NCBI GenBank assembly: GCA_011799875.1
Contig: CM022301.1
Location: 84,835,667-84,899,666 of the forward strand
Source of the DNA: Thinopyrum elongatum
Taxonomy: Eukaryota > Streptophyta > Magnoliopsida > Poales > Poaceae
DNA length: 64,000 bases
Direction: 5' to 3'
Below the pieces are notes generated by a model. The model was given only the letters and a program-made list of their open reading frames with translations. It made no database searches and was not told where the DNA came from. Each line of letters begins with the position of its first letter. The stretch's first letter is position 1. Shown here one piece after another: positions 33,871 through 45,235 of this stretch. Position numbers and translations under genes: made by a program.

Positions 33871-35458
33871 TGATACGTCTCCAACGTATCTATAATTTTT
33901 GATTGCTCCATGTTGTTATATTATCATTCTTGGATGTTTTACCTTCATTTTATAGCAACTTTATATCATTTTTTGGGACTAACCTATTGACATAGTGCCC
34001 AGTGCCAGTTGCTGTTTTTTGCTTGTTTTTTACTTCACAGAATATCAGTACCAAACGAAGTCCAAATGCCACGAAACTTTTTGGAGATTTTTTGGACCAG
34101 AAGACAACTTGGGAACCAAGGAAGCACCAGAGGGGAGGCCTGTGGGGCCCACAACCCACCAAGATACACCAAAGTCCCCTAGCGTGCCTAGGTGGGTGGT
34201 GGGGCCCACGAGAGTCCTTTCCACCGCCTCTCAGCTCTATAAATTCCCAAATATTCCAGAAACCCTAGGGGAGTCGACGAAACACAATTCCAGCCGCTGC
34301 AAGTTCCAGAACCACGAGATCCAATCTAGAGCCCTATTCCGGCACTCTGCCAGAGGGGAACACTATCACGGATGGGTTCATCATCCTCATTGGTGCTCCT
34401 CCGATGATGCATGAGTAGTTCGCCATAGACCTATGGGTCCGTAGACAGTAGCTAGATGGCTTCTTCTCTCTTTTTGATTCTCAATACAATGTTCTCCTAG
34501 ATGTTCTTGGAGGTCTATTTGATGTAATGACATTTTGCGGTGTATTTGTTGGGATCCGATGAAGTGCGAGTTTATGATTAGATCTATCTATGAATATTGT
34601 TTGATTTTTCTTTGATATGTTATATTCATGATTGTTATAGCCTCGTATTTCTTCTCCGAATCTTTGGTTTAGCTAGGCCAACTAGATTGATTTTTCTTGC
34701 AATGGGAAGAGGTGCTTTGTGATGGGTTCGATCTTGCGGTGTCCTCACCCAGTGACAGAAGGGGTAGCGAGGCACGCATTTATCGTTGCTATTAAGGATA
34801 AAAAGATGGGTCTATTCCAACATGAATAGATCTTGTCTACATCATGTCATCGTTCTTATTGCATTACTCCGTTTCTCCATGAACTTAATACACTAGATGC
34901 ATGCTGGATAGCGGTCGATGTGTGGAGAAATAGTAGTAGATGCAGGCAGGAGTCGGTCTACTAATCTTGGACGTGATGCCTATATACATGATCATTACCT
35001 TGGATATCATCATAATTATTTGCTCTTCTATCAATTGCCCAACAGTAATTTGTTTACCCACCGTATGCTATTTTCTCGAGAGAAGCCACTAGTGAAATCT
35101 ACGGCCCCCGGGCATATATTTAATCATATTGTTTTCAGATCTATTATTCCAAAAACCCAAAAATACCTAGCTGCACTTTTTCTTTACTTATTTTATTTTG
35201 TGTTTTAGTCAGATCTATTTATCCAAAACTCATACAAATTAACCTATCTTTTTACCGTGGAGGGATTGACAACCCCTCTTACGCGTTGGGTTGCAAGTAT
35301 TTGCTCTTTGTGTGCAGGTACTGGTTACATAGTGTTGCTCAGTTCTCCTACTGGATTGATAACCTTGGTTTCATAACTGAGGGAAATACTTGCCGTAGTT
35401 GTGCTGCATCATCCCTTCCTCTTTGGGGAAATACCAACACAGATTCAAGCTACCGTCA
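33871..35458 (+). repeat. E1 LTR-C, outer 3' LTR (1588 bp)
   Basis: It starts TGATACGTCTCCAACG, ends CTACCGTCA and is followed by the ATAAT target duplication. It pairs with LTR-A. Confidence 0.9.
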
Positions 35459-38400
35459 ATAATCAAATTCCAAGTTCATCCAACGGACACGGCTAAGATG
35501 GTGTCCATAGGGGAAAACCTCGATCCAGAGATTGACGAGGCGTTATGCAATTTCCTTAAAGAAAATTGGGACATATTCGCCTGGCACCCCTCGGACATGC
35601 CAGGGATACCCCACAGACTCACGGAACACGGCCTATACATATTACAGGGCTACAAGCCCGTCAAGCAATCACTCAGGCGCTTCTCTGAACCCAAGCTTCA
35701 AGTAATTGGCGAGGAACTGGCTAAATTACTGGAGGCCGGATTCATCCGAGATATGAAACACCTTGATTGGCTTGCCAATTTGGTCATGGTACCAAAGAAG
35801 GATAGGTCCTAGCGCTTATGTGTCGATTTCAAAGACCTCAATAAAGTTGCCCCAAGGACCCCTTCCCCCTCCCAAGAATTGATCAAATTGTAGACGCCAT
35901 AGCCGTGCACGACTCGATGTGCTTCCTGGATGCCTACTCAGGATGTCATCAAATAAAGATGAAAGTATCTGAACAGGCGGCCACAGCATTCATCACACCT
36001 TACAAGCCGTTCTGTTTCAACACGATGCCCTTCGGATTAAAGAGCGTCGACACAACATACCAGCGCATGATATAATCGTGCTTGAAGAAACATATCGGGA
36101 CGACCGTCGAGGCCTATGTAGATGATGTGGTAGTCAAAACCAAACACGTCGGGCAACTAGTAGGCAACCTCCGAGACACATTTTCCTGTCTATGGGAGAA
36201 CCAGATTAAGCTCAATGTGGAGAAATGCGTCTTCGGATTACCAGCCGGCAAACTCCTCGGCTTTATCGTATCCAGCCGAGGAATTGAGGCTAACCCGAAA
36301 AAAATACAAGCCCTGGACCGCCTAGAGGTACCAACAGAGCTCAAGCATGTACAAAAACTTGCAGGATGCATAGCATTAGGTCACTTTATATCACGACTCG
36401 GGGAAAAACTTTACCTTTGTGTAGGCTATTAAAGCATACAAAGAATTTCAAATGGACCAAGGAGGCCGCGGCGGACCTGGAAGACATTAAAACCCTCCTT
36501 GCCTCTAACCATATCTTAGCAGCAACAGGTATATGTGAGCCGCTGTTACTATACATCTCGGCTACAAACCAGGTGGTCAGCGCGGTCCTCGTGGTCGAAT
36601 GGGACATGGAAGGCCTTAAGTTCCAGGTCCAAAAGCCCATCTACTATGTATCCAAGGTCTTGACCCCATGTAAAACATGGTACCCTCACTATCAAAAGAT
36701 AGCCCACATCGTGTTTATGGCGGCACGAAAACTCCGGCACTACTTTCAAGAGTGCTCAGTGACCGTGGCATCCGATGTACCATTAAGTGACATAATCAAC
36801 AACAGGGACGTAACGGGGCATACAGCCAAATGGGCAATAGAGCTCCTACCCTTCGAAATCACCTATCAACTAGGCTGAGCTATCAAATCTCAGGTGTTGG
36901 CCGACTTCGTGGCCGAATGGACAGAGGCCGAACTCCCCCGACAATACAGCGCCTATTCGCATTGGACCATGTATTTCGACTGCTCCAAAATGCTTGCTAG
37001 CCTAGAGGCTGGCGTGGTACTCACATCACTCATAGGAGACATCATATGATACGTGCTCCAAATCATGTATACAGACTCCAACAACGTGGCAGAATACGAA
37101 GCCCCGGTACATTTACTCTGGATAGCAGTCTACATGGACGTTAAACGCGTGGAGGTCCGAGGCGATTCAAACCTTGCCATCTCCCAAGTCAATTGTGAAT
37201 TCGATGCCAAGGACCCAAAGACGACTGCTTACCAGAACGCCGTCTTAAAGATCTCGGCCAGGTTCGAGGGTATGGAATTTCATCACATACCCCGAGATAG
37301 CAACTAGGCCATAGACATACTTGCCCGAATGGGCGCCAAACAGGACAAAGTCCCCGACAATACCTTCCTCGAATAGCTCTTCAAGCCATCCTTGTCTGAC
37401 AAGATGACCTAGGGGCACCGGCACCAAACAACGTCAGTCGATCCACCCCGCCCGAGGACGATGGGGAAGACGACACAATGGGTGGCTCGAACGTTCAGGA
37501 AACAACTTCTGCACGTGAAGTCATGGCAGTCATCACACCCTGGACCCATCCGCTACTTGCCTACCTACTCCATAAGGAACTCCCTGATGACCAGACCGAC
37601 GCACGTCGGATAGTAAGACAATCCAAAGCCTACAAGGTTCACGAAGGAGAACTCTATAAGTTAAGCACTACAGGTGTCCTCCAATGGTGCATATCCAAAG
37701 AGGAAGGAAGATCACTTCTTCAGGAAATACACTCTGGCATGAGCGGACATCACGCCGCTGCTCAGACCTTGGTTAGTAAAGCCTTCCGAGCTAGTTACTA
37801 TTGGCCGACTGCGGGCACTGACGCATCCGTGTTAGTACAATGTTACCCAGGTTGTCAAGTGTTCGCCAAACAAAGCCAGATGCCCCTTGCGGTTCTCCAC
37901 ACTATCCCTATCACTTGGCCCTTCGCGGTCTGGGGGATAGATATGGTCAGCCCTCTCAAGGGCGGATCCAGAAAAAAAATACTTACTTGTCATGGTTGAC
38001 AAATTCACTAAATGGATCGAAGCAAAACCAGTCACCTTGGCCAAAGCTACCCAAGTAATTGAGTTTATCTTCGGGGTAGTACACTGTTACGGTATCCCGC
38101 ACACTCTGATAATAGACAACAGGACAAACTTCATGACCAAAGAGGTCAAAGCATGGTGCGAAAAAATGGGCATCAAGCTTGATTACGCATCTGTCTACCA
38201 CCCACAGTCAAATGGGCAGGTAGAACTGGCAAACAGACTAATCCTAAGCGGCATCAAACCAAGGCTAGTGCGTTCCCTCAAAAAAGCTGATTGCAAGTGG
38301 GTAGAGGATCTCGATTCCATCCTATGGGGATTGCGCACCACCCCGAACAGGTCCACCGGATACACCCCGTTCTTTATGGTTTACGGCATCGAGGTAGTCC

Positions 38401-39271
38401 TCCCATGTGACATCATTCATGACGCACCTCGGATACGCATGTATGAAGAACGGGAAGCCGAGCTCGATCGGCAGGATTCCCTGGACACCCTCGAGGAGGA
38501 GCGCAACGTCGCTCGGGCATGATCGGCTATCTATCAACAACAAGCCCGGCGCTACCACAACAAGGAGGTCCGCGCAAAGGCCTTCAACGTCGGGGACCTA
38601 GTCATGAGGTTCCATCTAGAGAAGCAAACACATAAACTCTCCCCCACTGTTCAAGAATTCAGTCGATTAATCAGTTAATGGGTCAGTTAATCACTACTCC
38701 TAGCGTGGCCGAATCGAATAGCACCTATTCATCGCGTTAACTTGCCAGGCCGATTAATTGGTCGGTTAGACCGATTAATCAGTTGTCAGGCCGATTAATC
38801 TCTACTATCCCATTAACAAGTGGGCAAACAAAGCCCAATATTTTGGCCCGTAACCCCAGCCCCATCCCGCTCCTTAATATCTAGGATTTTAATGATTTTA
38901 CCTCCTCTCTATGCTTTCATATGTGTACGATAGCATGTTTTGGTATTCTACATAGCTGGGAGCATGAGAGTATCGTATAATACATAAAAAAATCTAGATA
39001 TATGTTTGCAAGTTCCTATTCGATCTACCGATTGAAGGTCGTCCGATTAATCCAGTTAATAGGCCAATTCACAGATTAATCGCTACTCCTAAACCGATAG
39101 AGCAGCTACCAGTTAATGATTTCTTGAACATTGCTCTCCCCAAGGTGGGACGGACCATTCATCATCGACCAAGTACTAATCGGAGGCGCTTACCGTATTC
39201 GGGATCCACAGGACGGACTTCTAGAGCCTAACCCCTGGAACGCAGCTCTGCTCCGACGCTTCTATGGTTGA
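35459..39271 (+). pseudogene. G0 pol: reverse transcriptase, RNase H and integrase (decayed)
   Basis: The frame resumes from the nest junction with KFQVHPTD and a reverse-transcriptase N-terminus including NWDIFAWHPSDMPGIP. Stops or shifts occur at 35810, around 35860 and at 36073. The catalytic YVDDVVVKTK lies near 36115. RNase H-type sequence spans about 36440-37310, with stops at 36876 and near 37048. Integrase sequence follows from 37478: HSGMSGHHAAAQTL, then VWGIDMVSPL, then YHPQSNGQVE near 38200. It is broken by a frame change near 37990, by a stop at 38520 and by the MITE at 38645-39133. After the MITE the C-terminus GAYRIRDPQDGLLEPNPW ends at 39271. The order of domains is that of Gypsy elements. 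Confidence 0.85.
38645..39133. mobile_element. hAT-type MITE inside the integrase (489 bp)
   Basis: The ends are CACTGTTCAAGAATTCA and, inverted, CAATGTTCAAGAAATCA. A perfect 8-bp duplication, CTCTCCCC, lies at 38637-38644 and 39134-39141. The interior is built of short GATTAATC/CGGTTAGACC-like repeats and has no ORF. Removing it with one duplication rejoins the integrase C-terminal text. Confidence 0.88.
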
Positions 39272-40007
39272 AACCCCGACCACTACCTGTCTATGTACAT
39301 ACACTACTTCACCTTTTTCTTTTCTTTGTTTTAGACACCTCGGGGGCATCTTTTGCATGACCTCGAAAACAAATATTATTATGGCATGTTCTTTTCAAAA
39401 TATGCATCGATCCACATCTTACATCCATTGTCTGTCAAGCCACAATATGCATCGATTCAACTTAAGATTTGGCCAAGCTGGGTTGCCCGGCTCCTGTGTT
39501 TGCCCCTTAAGTTCCCGATCGTTCAACTAAGGGGTAAAGGGAGCACCGCTGTGATTGTTACTCCTGGGTTATCCGGTGTAGTACCTTAGACGGACAAAGC
39601 CAAAAGCTAGCACTCTTAAACGTATGAACCGGTCGGCCACGACATTGGATTAACGTGGATGGGGTCTGTCAAAACCCCAGCTAGGGGATTCAGACACATG
39701 TGTTTAACACAACTACCCGAGGAAAGGAACTGTTGGAAGAACTATTTTTCTCGGAGGATGTTTTTTACGTTAAAAAGTAATATAACATAACTCTCTGCCT
39801 CCCTCTCGTCATTCAAACCACATAGCCGGATTGCCTAGTCCCTGAAGCATCTAGTCCGATTGCCCCGGCCAGTAGTATGGGACACTTATCAGCCACTGGC
39901 CGAGGAGGTAGAAGCCGATGGCTGGTTAAGAGAGTTTGGAAGTACGGATAGAACACTGACATAAAAAGTACTTCGGTACATAGAGTCATAAGCAAAATAA
40001 TAAGTAA
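39272..40007. other. G0 untranslated stretch between pol and antisense gene
   Basis: No gene is recognised. The region separates the convergent pol and antisense genes of G0 and probably holds the 3' ends of both transcripts. Confidence 0.45.
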
Positions 40008-40919
40008 TTACACCCGGTCTAGACCATCTATCAAGGTATCTAGAACACAGTCTTTCTGCGAGAACCGAGCAGCGGGCATGACACTTTCATATGCAAGCCT
40101 AGTGGGTATCTCCTTTTCGTCCGGCCCCACCTCGGCCAAGGCCGTCGTGTCAATCCTTGTGTACTGGGTCTTCACCATGGCCCAGGCCTCCCGCGCTCCT
40201 TCTCGACAGGCGAACACCTTCCAAGCCTGGATCTGGCGCCGAGCTCTTTTTAGCTGCTCGGCAAGGACGTCCATGTCTTCCGACACTTGCTCCACTTTGG
40301 GCCATAATGCTCTAAAGATGTCCTTCGTTGCCTTTCGTGCATTTTCATGCACTATGGATAGATGAGCCGACATATCTTCGGGCACCGGACCTCGGGCATC
40401 AAGAGGCAGACCGGATAGAGACGTTGCCAAGAAAAACAAAGTCAGCCTGCTGCACCAACACGAATAATCCTCACCTGGATACGATTTTTGAAATCACAAC
40501 TTACCATAGATCGTCATCCGTCCGACGATTCTTCGATTCAACAGCAGCCATTTGAGCCTTCAAGCTCTCAATTTCTTGGGCTTGTCGAGTATTTTTGGCA
40601 CTTAGCGTATTAACGCCATCTACCCTTTGGGTCACCACATGCTAGTTTGCTTGGTGTTGTGATTCTGCATACATCAAATCCTCGCGAGCCTACTTCAGAT
40701 CCCTCTCAAGGTGACCTAGGGCTTCCGCTGCTACATTGGATCCAGTTATCAGGCCATTTCCTCGTCTCCATAATGGCGATAAACGTACTCGCATAAGCAC
40801 TTACCGTGCGCCTCCCTGGTGAACTTTTTCACCTGCTCTACCTCGGCCAAGGTGGCATCTAGCTTCCCCTTGGTCTGGGTAAGCGCCTCAGTTAGCTGCT
40901 CGTTCTTAGCGCGTGCTTC
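40008..40919 (-). pseudogene. antisense spliced gene of the Gypsy element (three exons, 5' end cut off)
   Basis: On the minus strand, exon 40919-40805 (acceptor TTGACAG, donor GTAAGT) encodes EARAKNEQLTEALTQTKGKL. Exon 40730-40505 encodes LERDLK, then REDLMYAESQ, then EIESLKAQMAAVESKNRR. Exon about 40446-40008 encodes MSAHLSIVHENARKATKDIF and GAREAWAMVKTQYTRID, ending at 40008. The three exons join in one frame. Exon 2 has two in-frame TAG codons, so this copy is dead. The sequence is heptad-like and coiled-coil-rich. Antisense genes between pol and the 3' LTR are known in several grass Gypsy families. The role is unknown to me. The 5' exons are missing because CACTA-2 inserted at 41050. Confidence 0.7.
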
Positions 40920-41049
40920 CTGTCAACAATGCCGCGCACAATCAGTATTCAAGCCTTGCTACGGTTGCGTTCACCCATACCAAGACTTAGGGGCTACAAC
41001 CATAACAGGCAGACTTGTTTGTCTTTACACAAATAAGGAGTTGCGTGAG

Positions 41050-41300
41050 CACTACAAAAAAAAGACACATCCGTGACATTTTGGGCCGAACAAAAAAAAA
41101 TTCTATCATGCTTATGACACTTCTATGACGATAATTGTGACAAAACCTGGTATCATCATAGATGTGGTGGGCTCCTGCTTCTATGACAAAAAATCATGAC
41201 AGAAAATGGGCTTTTCGTCCTGGGCGGGCCGGAGACATAGCTGCATGACATTCTTTGGGCCGTCCATGATGGAAAAACCGTGGTAGAAGCGAGGTCGAGG
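41050..41300 (+). repeat. CACTA-2 left terminal region
   Basis: After CACTACAAAA the sequence contains repeated TTCTATGACGATAATTGTG, TATGACA and CATGACA motifs like those near the CACTA-1 right end. The preceding three bases are GAG. Confidence 0.8.
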
Positions 41301-41399
41301 AAAATATCGGGGAGTTCCCGGTTACGGTGGGTGGTCGGGGCCGAGCGATGCATGGAGGGATTACGCGTTTCTCTCATACACGTACGCACGTGGGTGCGA

Positions 41400-41570
41400 G
41401 GCGTTGGGCCCTAACTGAACCCGAGCGAGGCGTTCGCCTACTAAACCCGAGCGATTGCACTGGCTACGCCTTACTGAACCCGAGCGATCGATCGATCCCT
41501 GGCTGTTAACTGAACCCGATCAAGCGATTCCTTCGCTACTGCTGCTAACTAAAGCCGATCAAACCTGCTG
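41400..41570 (+). repeat. CTGAACCCGAGCGA subterminal repeats
   Basis: Five or six copies of a motif like AACTGAACCCGAGCGA, with variants AAACCCGAGCGA and AAAGCCGATCAA, occur at about 30-35 base spacing. They are probable subterminal binding repeats of the CACTA element. Confidence 0.6.
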
Positions 41571-41574
41571 CCTC

Positions 41575-41956
41575 TTGATGAACAGTGAGCGTTTTTGGGG
41601 GTTGGATGAATAGTTCCTGATGGGGGTTGGATGAACAGGACCCCGTGGTAGTAGAGGCCGTTGCCGCTGGATGAACATGACCCCGATCGAGCCGGTTGGG
41701 GTGGATGAACAGGACCCCATGGAGGGCTGGTTGAACAGTAGCCAGTGGAGGGCTGGATGAACAGTAGCCCGTGGAAGGCTGGTTGAACAGTAGCCAGTGG
41801 AGGATGGATGAACAGTAGCTGGTGGAGGCAGGAGGGAGACGTCGTGGATGAACAGTCGCAGGTGGAGGCTGGAGGAGGTCGACGGTAAATGAATAGTAGC
41901 CCGTGGAGGCTGGAGTGAGGCAGTAGACGGTGGATGAACAGTAGCCCGTGGAGTCC
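41575..41956 (+). repeat. GGATGAACAGTAGCC tandem repeats
   Basis: Imperfect tandem units of roughly 30-45 bases, each with GGATGAACAGTAGCC or GGTTGAACAGTAGCC and GTGGAGG. Long minus-strand ORFs here (for example 41545-42363) result from the repeat and are not genes. Confidence 0.65.
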
Positions 41957-42230
41957 CGTTTTGCGGTACGCCACACCCCTCCCGATAAACAGGACCCCTG
42001 TTCCGACCGTAGGAGGTCAAAGAGAAGTCCGTTTCCTCCGTTTTGCGGTACGCCACACCCCTCCCGATCAACAGGACCCTGTTTCGACCGTAGGAGGTCG
42101 AAGAGAAGTCTGTTTCCTCCGTTTTGCGGTACGCCAGACCCCTCCCGGTGAACAGGATCCCGTTTCGACCATAGGCGGTCGAACAGAAGGCCGTTTCCTC
42201 CGTTCTGAGGTACGCCAGGCCTCGTTTCGA
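41957..42230 (+). repeat. 81-bp tandem repeat, about 3.3 copies
   Basis: Units start at 41957, 42039, 42120 and 42201 with CGTTTTGCGGTACGCCA (last copy CGTTCTGAGG). Each contains CCCTCCCG and TTTCGACC. The spacing is 82, 81 and 81. Confidence 0.8.
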
Positions 42231-42593
42231 CTGTTCCGTCCAAGCCGGTTGGCTCCCGATGAACAGGAAGCATTCCGTTGCCTCCCGATGAACACGACGC
42301 AGTTTCTCCGTTCCGACCCAGCCGGTTGGCTGCCAATGAACATGACGCCATCACTGTACGCATTCGAGACCCCGCCCATATGTACGTACGTAGCCGTATT
42401 TACTTTCTTACAGCGTGGATGTACGTACATGTACACGATATAGTAGGGACTGCATGACATGCTACGTTCGCGCCTCTACTACGACACGTGTCGCTCCTTA
42501 CTCGGTCACGGTTCATCGCTGCAGAGAGACTGATGGACCAGTATGTACGTACACGTTCGTGACCAGACAGACAACCCTACATACGGTTCGACC

Positions 42594-42900
42594 GGGTGGG
42601 TCCCATCTGTCTGGGAGGATAAGGAAGCACTTCCTTGGGTGCGAAGATATAGCTGGTGGGTCCCAGCTGTCAGGGGGAAAAATCATTTTTTTTCGTAATA
42701 TGGACACACTTCCTTGCGTGCGAAGATGTAGCTGGTGGGTCCTAGCTGTCAGTGGCAGGAATTAGGAGGCACTTCCTTCCGTGCGAAGATATACGTGGTG
42801 GTTGCCAGCTTTCAGGGGGAGGAATAATTTTATTTTCACGTAATAAGGAGGTGGTTGCATGTGTGCGTCCATGGACCTGGTGCGTCCCCACTGTCAGCCT
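42594..42900 (+). repeat. GGTGGGTCCCAGCTGTCAGG repeat units
   Basis: Five diverged units start near 42594, 42652, 42731, 42795 and 42876, separated by 58-81 bases. They contain CACTTCCTTGCGTGCGAAG. A further relative is at 44395-44540, where the flanking text (CGCCTCTCCACGTA, then CTCTCGTTTG) is also shared with 42894-42935. Confidence 0.6.
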
Positions 42901-43450
42901 CTCCACGTATAGTCCTCTTCCGATGACTCTCGTTTGTTGACCACGTTGACCACGTCGTGCCGAGCGCATCCAAGGTGGTGGACTTCGGCGAGGCCCCGGA
43001 CAGCAACGAGCCGGAGATGGGAAGACGCGGGAGTGGAGTCACAGACGGAGAGGTGTATGAGGGTTAACTGGTTCTGGTGCGGCGTGGTTCGGCAGTCGGT
43101 GGAGAAGAACAGGAGGTGTGGAGGGGTGGAGGGATGGCCTGGCCAGCGGTGGGGTAGCGCTTCACAGCGAAGCGTGCTAAGCAAAGCTGCTAGCAGCAGG
43201 AGGCAGGAGTAGGTGGTCCCGGCGGCGCTGGAGGAAGAAGACGAAAGATTGAAGATGGATGCCGGTCGTTGGATGTAAATCCAACGGCTATCGATGTCAG
43301 AATCATTTCTTGACTAAGTTGACAACGACTTGCGTTGGCTTCGACCTATTGGCCCACATTTCAGCCTCCAAAAATGTGGCACATATTCACCTCATTTTTT
43401 CAGAATTTACACTACATTTGATCCTTTTTTTTGAGAATTACAGTCCGTTT
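42901..43450. other. CACTA-2 GC-rich stretch, no gene recognised
   Basis: Overlapping ORFs on both strands have no recognisable domain. The sequence is probably part of the CACTA 5' region. Confidence 0.35.
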
Positions 43451-43670
43451 GCTGGGCTGGGTGAACAAATAATGTAGCGTCCATGCGGCCCATTTTTTTA
43501 AAACTACAGCCCATTTTCACTTTCTCGAAATACACGAATTTGCTGGGCTGGCTGAACAAATAATGTAGCGTACATGCGGCCCATTTATTTTTTCCTAAAA
43601 AATTACAGCCCATTTGCACTTTCTCGAAATACACGATTTTGCTGGGCTGGTTCTAATTATAATGTTGGGT
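43451..43670 (+). repeat. GCTGGGCTGG direct repeats (91-99 bp period)
   Basis: Units start at 43451, 43542 and 43641. The first two continue TGAACAAATAATGTAGCG and CATGCGGCCCATTT; the second and third are preceded by CACTTTCTCGAAATACACGA. Confidence 0.65.
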
Positions 43671-44394
43671 TGGGCGCAACAATGTTATCAAAAAATAAAC
43701 AGGGGCTGAGCATTTTGTTATAAATATATTTAAATAATAAGTGCTTTATTATTACATTGGTCCTTAAATCTTACCAAGCTTTTGTACACAATCACCAGGA
43801 TTTTCGTTGCCTTAATGTAAAAAAATCTAGGATTTTAATGTTAAAAAATTATTTTTATAAGTTAATAAGACATGGGATATTGTTTTCTTATATATGTAAG
43901 TGTCTGTTAAATATATGATGACAATAACAATAATATATAATAACATATAAAATAATATAAATATATATAATTTAGTTAGAAGGGAAACATAAGTTGGACC
44001 TGGCGTTCCTATTCTTATATAGAAAAATAGAACAGACCTCTGCGTTTTCTTCAAAAAAATACATAAGTTGGGCTGCGGATGTTTCAGGAAAAATAAAACC
44101 TAGGATGGGAGGTCCATAGGCCGGTCGATACATGACGGACCTCAAGAAAATACAAACCGGCATGTCGTGGGCTGCGCATGTTAAAAAAGAAAGCCTAGAC
44201 GGGGCAGCCCACAACCCAGCTGATACTTGCTGGCCCACTGATAATAAATGATACCTGCCAGCTCCCCGGCTTCGTTGTAAATTTATCTCCTTTAGTAACT
44301 ACGTTGAAGCACCTCAAAAAAAATGTAACTATGTTGACAAACCCGTGGGCCCCAACGTCAGTATAGCATTAGGAGGAAGTATTTTTTTCAATGA
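43671..44394. other. AT-rich sequence, no gene
   Basis: 43720-43990 is strongly AT-rich with no ORF of interest. 44000-44390 contains short reiterated pieces such as CATGTCGTGGGCTGCGCATG without gene support. Confidence 0.4.
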
Positions 44395-44618
44395 GGCACT
44401 TGCTTGCGTACGGCCATAGACCTGGTGGGTCCCGACTGTCCGCCTCTCCACGTACAGTCCTCTCTAGATTCCTCTCGTTTGCTCAGCATGTTCACAACAG
44501 CAGACAGCGGCGCCGCGGCGAGCGCACAAAGGCGGAGGACGAGAACGAACCAGAGCCGGGGAAGGCATGCTACAGTAATGGTAGATGTTGTGCCTTATTT
44601 CTAGCGAAACTACTGAAC

Positions 44619-44673
44619 TAGCCCAGTGGCCAAGTGACACTACCCGACCGCTGTTCTGCTTGGGTTCGATTCC
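44619..44673 (+). mobile_element. SINE-like segment with pol III A and B boxes
   Basis: TAGCCCAGTGGC (44619-44630) resembles the tRNA A box and GGTTCGATTCC (44663-44673) matches the B box, 33 bases apart. A cloverleaf cannot be built, so this is not a working tRNA. It may be the head of a SINE or a relic kept within the CACTA element. Confidence 0.4.
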
Positions 44674-45235
44674 ACCTGATGCAGTGAAAAAATCTCCAAA
44701 TCTTTTGCCTCTGCCATTATTGACATGTGGGTCCCCATTTTCATCTATGCACACCACGTCCAACACTTGCCAAAACTCCGCCCCCCGTTTTCTCTGTTTT
44801 TCGCACACTCGACATTGTGTGGGCATTTTGAAAATAGCACATCTTTTTTACTGTGCATCATATGAAGATGTGCTATGCATGAATGCTGATCAGCATGATG
44901 TTAACTGGCAGGTAGTTCCATTTTCGACCATGAATAAAACTTCCAACATGATGTTATCCCTGTTTGAAAAGGGCGTGTTAATATAAATGCTCTGCCTCTG
45001 AAACTTGCAGTTTCTTATCTGAAACTGAAACTTGCAGTTTCTTCTCTGAGAATCACATTGTCTGCACTTTTATATGAAACTACATTTTTTAAGTGCTAAA
45101 AATAGATCTCTAGAATTCATAAAATACATCATATGTTCAATACTGCATATCAGAAATTCAAAAGACATTCATATCCGAAAGTACTCTCAAAATACACAAC
45201 ACAAAACACAATTCACAACCTACAAATACTGACAA
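44674..45235. other. no gene recognised; short GAAACTTGCAGTTTC stem-loops
   Basis: GAAACTTGCAGTTTC occurs twice within 45000-45045, each able to form a small stem. Otherwise the stretch is AT-rich and featureless. Confidence 0.35.

Larger units (their letters stand above)
15091..35458 (+). mobile_element. E1: nested LTR retrotransposon complex with three LTR copies
   Basis: LTR-A (15091-16680) and LTR-C (33871-35458) are the outer ends. They are flanked by the perfect 5-bp duplication ATAAT at 15086-15090 and 35459-35463, so the whole 20.4 kb behaves as one insertion in G0. Removing it with one duplication rejoins the G0 frame exactly. An extra LTR (B) and fragments of at least four other elements lie inside. 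The LTR start TGATACGTCTCCAACG is typical of abundant Triticeae Gypsy families (Sabrina/WHAM group, name uncertain). Confidence 0.88.
12916..41049 (+). mobile_element. G0: Gypsy LTR retrotransposon, decayed, split by a nest and truncated on the right by CACTA-2
   Basis: The order is 5' LTR (12916-13405), gag and protease (13441-15090), the inserted nest (15091-35458), reverse transcriptase, RNase H and integrase (35459-39271, containing a MITE), then an antisense gene (40008-40919). The integrase follows RNase H, the Gypsy arrangement. The element stops at 41049, where CACTA-2 begins; its 3' LTR is not in the window. The domain text and the antisense gene resemble the Fatima-type Gypsy group of Triticeae, but that name is from memory. 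Confidence 0.85.

Noticed and set aside
41575..42230. Possible CRISPR array
   Set aside because: Units are adjacent imperfect tandem repeats without unique spacers, and the genome is a plant's.
41575..42363. Long minus-strand ORF of 272 codons
   Set aside because: It is a product of tandem repeats without stops in one frame; composition and repetition explain it and no domain is present.
44619..44673. Functional tRNA gene
   Set aside because: A and B boxes are present, but acceptor and anticodon stems do not form.
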